Source: Hydractinia symbiolongicarpus (Eukaryota; Cnidaria; Hydrozoa; Anthoathecata; Hydractiniidae). From it: a stretch of DNA of 64,000 nucleotides. Of this stretch, positions 12,797 through 23,201 are shown piece by piece; position 1 is the stretch's first letter, and each line of letters opens with the position of its first letter. Location: assembly GCF_029227915.1 (NCBI RefSeq), contig NC_079887.1:12772001-12836000 (forward strand), written 5' to 3'. The notes beneath the pieces were generated by a model, which worked only from the letters and a program-made list of their open reading frames with translations, did not search any database and had not been told where the DNA came from. A program made the translations under genes and the position numbers.

Positions 12797-12915
12797 CTAG
12801 TCGTTAGCCCGTGGAAAAATCCACGTGTTCGCCCGTCCTTTTTATATAGCATTGCTTGCGTCTCGCTACCTGCGCAGCTAAGCTACCATTTTGCGTGACA
12901 GACAGACGGACGGTT
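12797..12915 (+). mobile_element. Helentron/HINE-like repeat, copy 3 (3' truncated)
   Basis: It starts ctagtcgttagcccgtgg, continues through gcgtctcgctacctgcgcag, and stops in the gacagacagacggacgg block without the tattataatatag end. It is nested in the minisatellite-bearing element. Confidence 0.5.
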
Positions 12916-13668
12916 TGAAGTTTTTTTCCTCTCTAATCATTTTGTTTTTAAGCTCAAAACCGATTGTACTTTTTTGTATTTTGTTAAATTTATTTCCTAT
13001 TTATTTTATTACAGTTTTTCGTTGTAAGGTGGTAGTTATCATGAGAAAATAGATTATCAATTGATCTTAAAATGATTATTCTTAAGTCACGTTCTGCTGC
13101 ATATATTGGCTATTTATAAGAAACAATCAAAATCATTTGATTCTGAAAGCTCCTTGTATTCACATTTCTTTTAACAGCTCTTGTTTCTTATAAAAGCTTG
13201 TATATATATAGATTTTATTGGTCCCACTGAAAAAGAGAAGGCAGACACACCCCACTGGATTTATAACTCTTTCGGTAGTCCATTGTAAGTTCTCTTAATA
13301 AATTCTATTTATAAACAGCACAATAATGGTCATTTTTTATTTATTAAGTTGGGGGAGTTAAAATTTACTGCGGGGAGTAATAATTATCTGGTAAATAGAC
13401 ACTCCCGGGAGTAACAATATCCCGGGAAATAAGTACTGGGGAGTACTTATTCTCTAGTAAAATATTACTGGGGAGTAAACTTTTAGGGCAGTATGTTTTT
13501 ACGGTGAAACCGGCGGCAAATACAATTTTTAACCCATGAAAATTAACTTTGCCTGAACTTCTTTTTTTTCAGTCGTTCAGCTTGAAATTCTCATTCCTTC
13601 TAATACTTTAAGCATTCTTATGTTTATTTCAAAGCACATTATAAATTTCTGTGGCCAAAATCAAGTCT

Positions 13669-14585
13669 TTAACCCTATTATACCTGAGCTTTTTTGGCGC
13701 TTGTAACCCTGGGGGGGGGGGAACAAAGTGCCCGCGGGCCAAAAATGCTGAACTACTTGTACTTAAGTGATGAAACATGCCTCAGTTGGAAAATGTTTCA
13801 GTACAAACTCAATCCAGGTTAAAAAAATAATTTAATGACGTCATAGGGATTAGAAATGACGTCACACATATGATAAATGGTCATTTTCCCAATTTTTCAG
13901 TACGTTTTGATTTCTCGCTTGTTATTAATGATACGGCCTTGATTCTTGGTAGATTTGTGGAATGAATACCAAAATATGTGTTTCACATGAAAACAGTATT
14001 TATAATTACGTAATTGGAATAAAAAATGACGTCATTTTGTCAAGAAAATTTCTTATTTTAACGATAAAGATAAAAAGACCCATTCTACCGGAAATATTAA
14101 TGCTCATGTCATTAAACTTTGCAGATATGTAGAACAGGGCATTTAAAGATAATCAAGGTAAGGAAGACAATATAATGACGTCATTGGGATCCGAAATGAC
14201 GTCAATTTACTGGATCAATATTTACTTCAAATCTGGTCTGCTTTTTGTCCCTAGTAACCATATATCACCTTAGCAACACCTTGGTTACCACTTAGTAACA
14301 TACATGTAATAAATATTTATATACCCAATACGACATTTTAAAACATTCTTACATAAATGTCAACGGTTTTCAAAGTTCCAAAACATTTACCCCCGTCCAA
14401 AAAATGCAATACCCCCAGCAAAATACAAAATCTTTCCAAAATTTTTTTTTTCATCAGAAGCCCTAATAAAAGTTAGGAATAGTCCCAAAATTTTAGCACT
14501 TAATCACATGTGTATTCAAAGTTATGCCTAGTCAAAAAGGCCGCGGGCATTTTGTGCCCTCCCCCCCCAGGTATAATAGGGTTAA
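13669..14585. mobile_element. piggyBac-type MITE with TTAA target duplication
   Basis: The ends are TTAA-CCCTATTATACCTG on the left (13669-13686) and its exact complement CAGGTATAATAGGG-TTAA on the right (ending 14585). The TTAA duplication and CCC start are hallmarks of piggyBac-superfamily transposons. Inside the ends both sides have a G-run and a GCCCGCGG block (gtgcccgcgggcc; ccgcgggcattttgtgc). There is no transposase, so it would be mobilised in trans. The interior carries five TGACGTCA palindromes. Confidence 0.8.
13836..14204. promoter_or_regulatory. Five CRE/ATF-type TGACGTCA sites inside the MITE
   Basis: TGACGTCA occurs at 13836-13843, 13857-13864, 14027-14034, 14176-14183 and 14197-14204. 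The first two and last two are pairs with identical 21-bp spacing (aatgacgtcat, gggat, gaaatgacgtca). TGACGTCA is the consensus of CREB/ATF bZIP factors. Any regulatory activity is inference. Confidence 0.5.
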
Positions 14586-15683
14586 GACACACCGCTAACA
14601 ATTCTGTTCTGAAATATATATCTCTTTGTTTTAATAGGATTTTTTTTAAAGTTAAAAAAAAAAACATTAGAAAAATTTTACCCTAACAATTGTTTTGTAC
14701 TTTATTTGAGCTATTCTTAGCCTTCTTATACAAATGACATAATATCGTCACATAATATCGTCTGTTGTGTACTAAAAGAATTTTGTAAAAAAAATTATGT
14801 CATCTAATTTGCATGGGCAAAAAGACACTGGAAACTCGTGTTCAAAATAGACCAATTAACTATTCCTAATTGTTTACAATCCTCACAATCCTCTCTTTTT
14901 TCTTTTGCAATTAAAAATAATTAACAACCTTTAAACAATGTACATTTGTTCATGACCCTGCTTTCTTACGTACAAAAACATGTGTTCATGTACAAAAATT
15001 ATTATTTACAACTTGTCATTTACAATGCTACTACGTATTCCTATTCCGTCCTATTAATTTTATTTTTTATATATAACCTAAATATGCTTCCGAAGAGCTT
15101 TCTTCTAAAACTTCTTTCTGTAATTAAAAATAATTAACGATGTTTTCAGTGGTGTATAATGTTTTATAATTATCTATGGAAAGTAAAACACGCTCCATGC
15201 ATATCACAGATATGGCATTGATTTGTAATTTTACATGGAACCCCAAAATGGCTGAATTCTTGTTTAAGGTGAGAATAAACAGAAAATATGTAGTGTGCGT
15301 CATAGTAAATATGCATACACGGATCATTTTAGGCAGTATCGGTTAGTCAGATCGTATCTCAATGTAATAGTACACGCATACCATGAAAAGTTAAAGTGCT
15401 TTTCAACACTAGAATAAAACGCGTATTACATAAGCGCTCAAATAAAACCCTGAATATTAAAAAGACCATTTAAACACCGCTTTCATAGAGCACCCATTTT
15501 TTGCCAACGAAAAATAGAACATTTCACGATTATGCGTTTTCTTTTTTGTTTTAAATAAACAGGATGTTGAATAAGTAATTTAAAAAATACATTTTGTTAG
15601 AAATTCTTTCTTTATTTTATTTCAACTATATGCAATAAATATCTTTTTTGTGTATTTACATTACAATAAATCCGCATCGGATT
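14586..15683. other. Intergenic, no gene seen
   Basis: AT-rich sequence between the MITE and the 3' end of the orphan gene. Short ORFs at 14946-15137 and 15124-15327 have no supporting signals. Confidence 0.5.
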
Positions 15684-15689
15684 TTTATT
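15684..15689 (-). terminator. Candidate poly(A) signal of the orphan gene
   Basis: AATAAA on the minus strand about 40 bases after the stop codon at 15727. Two more copies lie near 15611-15621. Confidence 0.4.
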
Positions 15690-15726
15690 TACAATTTGTT
15701 ACTTACATTATTCACACTACATATTT

Positions 15727-16867
15727 CTACTCCATTCTAATAATTTTAGTTTTACGAGATTTTCGAATATATTTTCTAATAGCTTTCTTCCAGAAGGTTA
15801 ATCCAGATGCTTGACCAGCGAATATATTATCGTTATTTAATATCTTTCTCTGTAAGTAATCGTAGCCTGGTCCAATATGGTGAAGGGTGAATAAATAACC
15901 AAACGCGTCGTGAACTGCTGAATGATACGCAAAACGTCCGTTTTCATCAAACAAGAGTTCATGGACAATAGTTGAGTCGCTTGGTCCAACTCGCCCTGAA
16001 AAAAATTAAGTGGGAGTTTCATAATTTGATATGTGTAAGGTGTATACATTTCCTAAATATGCGCAACTCGGGCTTTAAATAAAATGATCAATTAAAGGAC
16101 TTATGCTAAGACCACGACAAAAATTTTCCTTACCAGTTGTTGGATTTAACAATATTCCAAATATTGGATCCATTGGACCATAGGTGACATCAATCCAATC
16201 TGCAATAACCTTCCCAGAAAGCATTTGTTGTCTGCTACCCCAGTATACGTGGTTTCCAAGAACTTCAGAGGTTACTAAATAATGATTGAATCAGTCTATT
16301 TTGCCATACCAATAAGCAGAGCAAGGAAATATTGTTTCAAATTAGCAGTCGCATTATTTACCTTGGCGTTGTTTGTAAATTTCTAAAAATCTTTCTCCGT
16401 CCATTTTCAAACGCTCTTGGCATTCATCGCACGTTTCATTACTTTTGTTCCTGTATTCTCCAACAGCTTGCAGTAGCTTAAAAAATTGAATTTTATCAAC
16501 GTTAAAATCTGTACAGTTTCGTAAGAATCGATCCAACTTCTGTAACGCAGCTCCTAAGTTGTTGTCTCCACTCTTCACCGATACATCTGTTTTCTTAAAA
16601 TAAAAGAAGAGGTTTTTTATAAAATACTTTTCCTTTATAGGTTTGAAGTCACACACACACTGAAGTTGGAAATAACGTGCCCTCACTACATTGAAACATA
16701 GCGACTGTCCTTACCTCTGGCATACTAGTTTGACCATAAAATTGTAACCCAATCAAAGATAGACAGTAATCGTCAATCGTTACGTATTTTTTGTCTTGGT
16801 CAATCGACTGGAAGAGTTTTTTAGGATGAAGAATATGAACAGCTTCTGAGTTGTGGCCACAATTCAT
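15727..16867 (-). CDS. Four-exon gene of unknown function, 264 aa
   Basis: The exons on the minus strand are 16867-16715, 16593-16362, 16274-16134 and 15995-15727. All junctions are GT..AG and phases match (0, 1, 1). The start ATG has context atcaccATGa and opens MNCGHNSEAVHILHP. The reading frame stays open upstream, so an earlier start is possible. Exon 2 contains CDECQERL, a small pair of cysteines. Exon 3 has a tryptophan-rich stretch HVYWGSRQQM and WIDVTYGPMDP. Exon 4 holds VHELLFDENGRFAYHSAVHD followed by AFGYLFTLHHIGPGYDYL, rich in His and Gly and likely to be the conserved core, and a very basic tail (RKYIRKSRKTKIIRME). There is no signal peptide or membrane segment. I do not recognise the family. 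The His-rich core could be catalytic or metal-binding, but nothing proves it. Confidence 0.6.
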
Positions 16868-17139
16868 GGTGATAATTTTAACTTCCCTTCTTCTGTGCTT
16901 CTCTGTGATAACATTTAAGACAATGTTTGTTTGTTTTTATTTAGGCGTGAATCACTCATGTGTAACGAAAGGTATTATCAAATAAGGCATAAGTATGCCA
17001 ATTTATTGCAGTGACGTAATTCGCTTCCCACTTTCGAAGACTACGTTTTATTATGACGTGACAAAGTTGTTTACACCGGGTTGATTTGAATTATTTTTAC
17101 AACAAAGGAAAGAAAAAAATATATTAATAAGCTCCTTTT

Positions 17140-17340
17140 GTTACGCTGTTGTTTGTTACAATTAAGAAGTTTCGAGATCTCCTACGTAGGTATTTTGTGT
17201 TTTAGTTTATTCAAATGTCAATACTATACAGTAATTAGAGCTTTTGTGACGTAGTTATTGCGTTACAGTTAGTGTGTTTTGTGATCTCCTTCACAGATGA
17301 ATTTGTGTCCTTCTCCATTCAAATGTCAATAAACATATTA
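17140..17340. repeat. Diverged two-copy tandem duplication (~105 bp unit)
   Basis: Both copies show 'gttac', 'gagatctcct/gatctccttc', 'ttgtgt' and 'ttcaaatgtcaata' in the same order. Substitutions are frequent, so the duplication is old. Confidence 0.4.
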
Positions 17341-18435
17341 TGAGGTAACTTATTTTCGTTATTTTGTGAGAGAGTGTTTGCGTTTTCTTTAGTATGTCAT
17401 AACTACAATGGCTGACAAGTGCAAAAAAATAATCTTGGCAAATTTAAAAAATACACAAAATTAATCACAAATGCGGAAATTGAAATTACACGAAAATAAT
17501 GAAAACCACACAGAAATAATCTCTTCCTTCTCACAAACAGGCACCGTGGAAGTGCGCATTACTTAGAAATAACAGGTTACGTATCTCTTATAATAATACG
17601 GAGCTTCTGTCTGTGACTTTTGCAAAGTGGATAAAATTTCTTTGATAAAGTCTATAAAACATCGCCTATAAATTTGTTCTGTAAATTAGCAAACTTTGAC
17701 GTTAGAGCAATATTGACGACAAAGGAAAGTATATTGAGATTAGTGAAGCCATTGCATTGCACTTATAAATTTAAGGCTAAATAACTTGGAAACAGGTGAA
17801 AATAACTGACGTCATCTCCTGTGTGGTAGCTAGGGACTACCTGGGACCAATTTGGGTAACTTTTTCAAACCTGATTCCATAGATTTTGGTGCTAAATTTA
17901 ATTATGTTGGTAATTCTGGTTAAAAATTATCAGAAAATTCAAAGTATGTTAACCTGAATTGTCATGCTAAAGAGAGATAAGTAGGGTGAGGGTTAGCAAA
18001 GCTTGTACTTAGAATTAGCTAGCTAGCTATAGACATTGCACTTTCTTCTACATCACTGGTATTACCTTCTTCGTTTCTCAAAATCAGGATGAAATTGTGT
18101 AGCTGTTTCGGTTATAAATATAAAAAATTTTGATGCACAAGAAATAAAAAGCTCAAGCGAATATTTACAAAATAATGCGCCATATTGGTTTAGCAAGAGA
18201 TTTTGCAGAATGATAAGTCCGAAATTTGAAATTTTTTTTCTCCAGCACTCTCCATCTTACAAATAAGTTGGTCAGCTATAAAATTGTCGATAATTTCAGC
18301 AATGTTTGATTTTAATGAATAAGAATGGTGTTTAAGATGGAAAACGTCAAAAAATTCGTTTTAGTGAAAGAAATAATGACGTGCATCAATATTTCATTTA
18401 AGAAGGTAAACCTCGCCTTTGTACCCCGTATAATA

Positions 18436-18600
18436 TTCTTTTACTAACCCTAATATCTCTGCATCCGTTTGTCACAACTACACGATCCTATACATTTTCT
18501 TGATCAGCGTTTCAAGATCTATATGATGAAGGCAACAGGCATACACATTTCTGAGAAAAAAAAAGAGCTCTTTATTTTTCCTTCTGTATAAAAGTACGGT
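18436..18600. repeat. Second copy of the window-edge dispersed repeat
   Basis: It shares cctatacattttctt, agcgtt, caagatctat and gaaggcaac with 30-110. No coding potential. Confidence 0.5.
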
Positions 18601-21013
18601 AAGACGAAAGTAGCCTTGTTACTCAAGTGCTTAAATGAATTATAATATAGCTCTATTTAGTATAGGTTTTTGGTCCTTTTAGATATGGTGGGGCGTAAAG
18701 TCCCTGGTGCCCATAATTCTATCAGATTGTTACCCAAGACTTTGCACTTTGTATCTGAATCCATCATAAAATTTTCAACACCCGCTTTTATTATTTTTTA
18801 TCATACTAAAAGATGCTATGCTATTATTCTCTATGATAAACAATAGGATTTAGTTAATTTAATTTATGTCAAGTCTGACAAGCTCGTTTACAAAATAGAT
18901 GTTGTGAGAGTTGTTTTGAATAATTGCTCCTTCTCTTTGATTAGTAATCGTTTTTAAATACACATTTTTTTCGCCGGGCATGGCTTAAGTACACACTGTC
19001 ACCGGACATTGCTTTTTTAATGTCATTACTATTACCGGAAGTTGCTATCGATCTACGTCAATAATTCTTACTATTTGTCTACCAACGACTGTCAAAAGCC
19101 AGACAAGTACACCTATATAATTTAGCAAATTAATTTGTAATTAATATGTAAAAATACTTATTATGAAATACAAAATTATTCTTTTAGAAAAAATTTCAAT
19201 TGTAAATTTTATGGTTTCTCAGGATCCCTGTGGAAATATTCTCTTTAGTTCAGATAAAACCAAAATTCAGGTAGGATTTTATCGATGATGACAAGGGATG
19301 TTTTGTTTCTATTTGCTAAAATGTGTTTGCAGTTCTTTCATTTTAACTTCAATTTTAATTATCTATTCTAGGAACAGAACACAAGGCATTACAGTCACTC
19401 TTGTCCACAGAAGTTCTTGTATTTTTGACAATGGGGGGTCAGAAAAACACAAGCTTTTCCGACATGTCCTTGCTAAAAGCAGAAAATTGTCGTATTAGGA
19501 CATGGATTTTTATAGCAAACGATACAAACTTTACATTTAAACATCACCAATAGAAAACTTTAAAAACAGTCTTGGTTGTACATGGATTTGTATCTAAAAA
19601 ATCTACATGTGGACACTGATCATAAAAGAAAAAAAATTTATTGGGATTTTTTCAATACCCATGTTGTTTTTATAAGCAAAATAAAATTTTTAGTAAGTCT
19701 TAATGTGGCTTGAGTTTCTGTATTTTCTAACTAAACTTTGAAAGGAGTCTTGATAAAGGATTTTTCATACATTACAGACTGTGTGTACCATATAAAAATA
19801 TGTTAATTTCTGTGTTGTTATTTGTTTTTTATCCTTGCAAGCTTTTCTTATGCAAAGTAATTATCAATTTAAGAATAGTCACGCATCAAAAGCGTAACCC
19901 AGCTGTCTTTTCGATACAGTGTTGACTGAATTATGGGCCAATAAAACAAAATACACGGTCTTTCTTTTAAAAGAATACATCCATAAGCGGGTGATGACCG
20001 GTTTCGATGCCGTACTGTGGAATAAAAAAGCCTGAGGTCAAAAGTACTGACCGAGCTTACTGACCTGATTGTACCTTATCTGAAAAATATATATCATTTC
20101 AAAACATTTATGGCCATATCTTAAATTGTTTCCCCAACAAAGAAAAAAAAAAGACACGTTCGATTTTGCTACTGGAATCCAAAATCATTTGACTTTCAGT
20201 TTTCAAAACAAATTCGAATCATTTTTATGGTAAAATAAAACGAAAATATGATTTTTATGGTACCACTTCAGAAATGGGTTCCCACGTCGGTTACCTTAAC
20301 TTGATAATTTCGCGAATATAACCTATAACATTGGCGAAAATGTGCGTTTGGGAAAATTTCCGGCTACGTCAATTAACGGAAAATCAATCTTAATACACAA
20401 AAATACGCGAACATATTGATGTTTTTTCTGCTTTTTTGAACATTACCATTGGCTAATTGCGTCACATTCCTCACCTTCGCTTTGGGATGAAAGTGCTTGG
20501 TCGAATATTCGGGTTTTGTGGGGAAAGAGGGGTCCAAGGAATACACAGGATTTCGTGAAAGGAATGTGATGCTGTTTGTGTTGATGAAACGAAACGAATG
20601 CTGAAACGTGTGCAGGGGCACAAAACGGCCGTACGCAACGCAGACACAGACAAAAATAAGATTGCGGACCATAGCTGGAAAAATAATCATATAATGGACT
20701 GGGATAATAAAAAATCATAGACGGAGACTCTGGTTGGACAATGAGAAAGGTGACAGAAACCATAACAGCTTTTGTTTTCTTGTTTTTCTTTGTTCCCCCT
20801 TTATCATAAGAATCTTAACTTTAAACAGGCAGAAATTTACAGTCGAAGGCAATTTAAAAAAGTATCTTTTACTTAGTTAAGAAGTTTGAATCTTCTTCTG
20901 CAAAAAGATCCAAATTATATTTCTGCAAAAATTAAATATTTCAGATGGCCCTCTACCATTCTTAAACTAACAGAAACATGAACTTTGTGTTTGTTATGAC
21001 ATATTAAAATATA

Positions 21014-21172
21014 CTAGTCGTTAGCCCGTGGAAAATCCACGGGTTCGCCCGTCCTTTTTATACCGCATTGCGTGCTTCTCGCTATTGCCCAACTAAGCTA
21101 CCATTTTGCGTGACAGACAGACGGACGGATGGACGTATACGGGCATTATAATACAGATAATATAGATTATTG
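21014..21172 (+). mobile_element. Helentron/HINE-like repeat, copy 4 (most complete)
   Basis: It begins ctagtcgttagcccgtgg and forms the perfect 8-bp hairpin cccgtgga-aaa-tccacggg. It then carries the conserved block (ttttataccgcattgcgtgc), a gacagacagacggacggatg core, and the end gggcattataatacagat. Confidence 0.55.
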
Positions 21173-21496
21173 AATTGCTCGATTTGAAGGATTGGGCTAG
21201 CGTGTTAAAACTAGTAGGTCATTTTGTTTAAATATTAACACAGACAATAAACCTTAAGTATACAGAAAAACATAAAAAAATTAATTACAAAATATCAAAT
21301 AATTGAAAATCATATATTGGTGTAATAGAGGGCTGTGATGCTTGACTCTTCTTAACAAAGTAAGTGTCACAGAACTTATTTTTCTGATTGAAAGGTCTAA
21401 AAATATTTTTTTGCACGTTACACATAATCTCTAATGCAAACAGCGGAAATTATTTTGACGAATAGAAGCACTCACAAAAAAAAACAAGCGAAATAG

Positions 21497-21883
21497 ACCT
21501 TTCCCGAATTTCCTAACTATGCCAATCAATTAAAGAGGTCATTACTAAAAATGATTCTTATATCTAAGTTCCTTAGCAAAAGGTAGAACAAATTACCTAA
21601 TTTCGTAAATATTTTTATTCGTTAAGTGCCTCAATTCTGAGCTGAACGTTACGGTCAAACCCCTCATATTGCCGAGCTTCCTAAGAATAGCCTCTTTTTC
21701 AAAATAATTATTTTCTTCAAATCTGAATAAAATCCAGCTAGAATATTATATTGCTCTAAAAACTTTATTTTTGTCATGATAATTTAATATTCTATCTGAA
21801 TATCCTTATCTGAAGAGCACAGAATCATTATAAAATTTAGGATGACGTCATTATTATTATAATTTATGAAATTCGGGAAAGGT
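21497..21883. mobile_element. MITE with 16-bp perfect inverted ends
   Basis: ACCTTTCCCGAATTTC at 21497-21512 is exactly complementary to GAAATTCGGGAAAGGT at 21868-21883. No ORF inside. The core acctttcccga is shared with the neighbouring element at 22043, suggesting one family. Confidence 0.6.
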
Positions 21884-22042
21884 GGTAATATGTTTGCATT
21901 TGGAACACTTAAATTTTAAAAAAATAATGCTAAAAATTGATTTAATATTCATATAGTTATAACCTATAGTATACCACAACTAAGTATTAAAATTAAATAT
22001 GAAGTATAAAGTAAGATAATTTCTCATTTCTCTCAGCACTTG

Positions 22043-22437
22043 GCAATACACCTTTCCCGAGACTTATTCTTTTGATGTGCCCCAACTTTTTTTGTTGAGT
22101 TTTATGAAAAACGGACAACAAATTTGAATTCCTTATCAAAATGTCATAAACAAAGAAAATTTCGAAACAATGCAGCAAGTAAACAACCTGCTATTCTAAT
22201 TTAAAGATTTGTGGCATGTCCAACCTCTTTTTGAAAACGAGGCGGGACATGGTAACTTGAGCATTAAGAAGACTTTAACTGTGATATATAAATCTCCTCA
22301 AAATAGCACTTTCTATTGGCGTATTAAGTTAAACTTTTACACATAAATTAAACAAACTATGCTGAATTCAAATATGGTATTCATATTTTACGAGTTTAAA
22401 AAAAGTATGACTCATGGTCTCGGGAAAGGTGTATTGC
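22043..22437. mobile_element. MITE with 21-bp perfect inverted ends
   Basis: GCAATACACCTTTCCCGAGA(C) at 22043-22063 is exactly complementary to 22417-22437. Both outer flanks contain acttg close to the ends, a possible short target duplication. The interior is AT-rich without a transposase. Confidence 0.65.
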
Positions 22438-22490
22438 AACTTGTTTTTAAAAATTCCTCATTTACGCGATTTTTCTAAAATTTCACGTAC

Positions 22491-22687
22491 CTTGCATGTA
22501 CCTTAAAATTTGTTCTCACTTTCTCTCTTAATTCATCTGTTGTTAGTGTTTCGAAGCGTGCGATCGTACAAAAAATATAAGTTGTCAACACAAGTTTACC
22601 GATGTGAAATACAAGTTTGTTTGCGTGAAATGGCACAAGGGTGAGTAATAGTTCTGTCCAATCAAGTAATTGGGGAAAAGCTACCTC
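22491..22687 (-). other. Orphan exon-like ORF downstream of F-box gene A
   Basis: On the minus strand an acceptor ttgttttatccag precedes an open frame VAFPQLLDWTELLLTLVPFH that continues with FETLTTDELREKV and ends at a strong donor, gcaag|gtacgtg. Both splice signals are good and the encoded peptide is not low-complexity, but I found no partner exon and no family. It could be one exon of an unrecognised gene, an extra F-box transcript exon, or chance. Confidence 0.3.
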
Positions 22688-22755
22688 TGGATAAAACAAT
22701 CATATTTACATATAAATAATGCCTTAAGGTAACTAACCGTTTCCTATTTGTTGTC

Positions 22756-23128
22756 CATTACGCAAAATTTAATGCCCGTGAAAATACTAGAGGGAAAATA
22801 ATTCGCGAGATTATTTTGATAGATAAAATTCGCCGAAAATAATCGATTATACGGCTATATACTTTATACTATCATTTATACTGAAATAAGGATGTTTTCA
22901 GAAGCCACTAATTTTGTGGCTTTATATTTTTGACAAATCATTACGCAAAATTTAATGCCCGTAAAAATACTAGAGGGAAATTAATTCTCGAAATTATTGT
23001 GATAGATATAATTCGCGAAAAATAATCGATTATACGGATATATACTTCATACTATCATTTATACTGAAATTAGGATGTTTTAAGAAGCCACTAATTTTGT
23101 GGCTTTTATATTTTTGACAAATTAGGCA
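22756..23128. repeat. Two-copy tandem duplication (~186 bp) with hairpin ends
   Basis: Copy 1 runs from attacgcaaaatttaatgcc to about 22942 and copy 2 to about 23128. They differ at a few positions. Each copy ends in agccactaattttgtggctt followed by an AT-rich tail, a 6-bp stem-loop. The pair sits just past the 3' end of F-box gene A. Confidence 0.85.
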
Positions 23129-23201
23129 ACCGCAACTATTAAACACCCACGAAAAAACAAAATATTTCTGAACAAAACATGGTACATATAGGTTTAATAC
23201 T

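Larger units (their letters stand above)
11215..13527. mobile_element. Probable non-autonomous element with inverted ends, packed with a minisatellite
   Basis: The left end (about 11216-11243) reads caatttgcagcaccggtgtg then gccgtaaat. The right end, read on the other strand from about 13527, has attt-gccgccggtttcaccgtaaa: imperfect inverted ends with shared TTTGC, CCGGT and CCGTAAA. Just inside each end are related short blocks (actccc, gggagtaa, tttcccgg), and the interior is mainly the 42-bp minisatellite. There is no transposase ORF, and a clear target-site duplication was not identified. A Helentron-like repeat has inserted at 12797. Confidence 0.45.
16868..21010. other. Intergenic, no gene seen
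   Basis: The upstream flank of the orphan gene followed by AT-rich DNA. Minus-strand ORFs at 20373-20763 overlap in three frames with no splice signals and are probably chance. A diverged ~105-bp tandem duplication lies at 17140-17340, and a fragment of the window-edge repeat at 18436-18600. Confidence 0.5.

Noticed and set aside
20373-20763. Three overlapping minus-strand ORFs
   Set aside because: Three frames open at once in a slightly GC-richer stretch, with no recognisable protein or splice signals.
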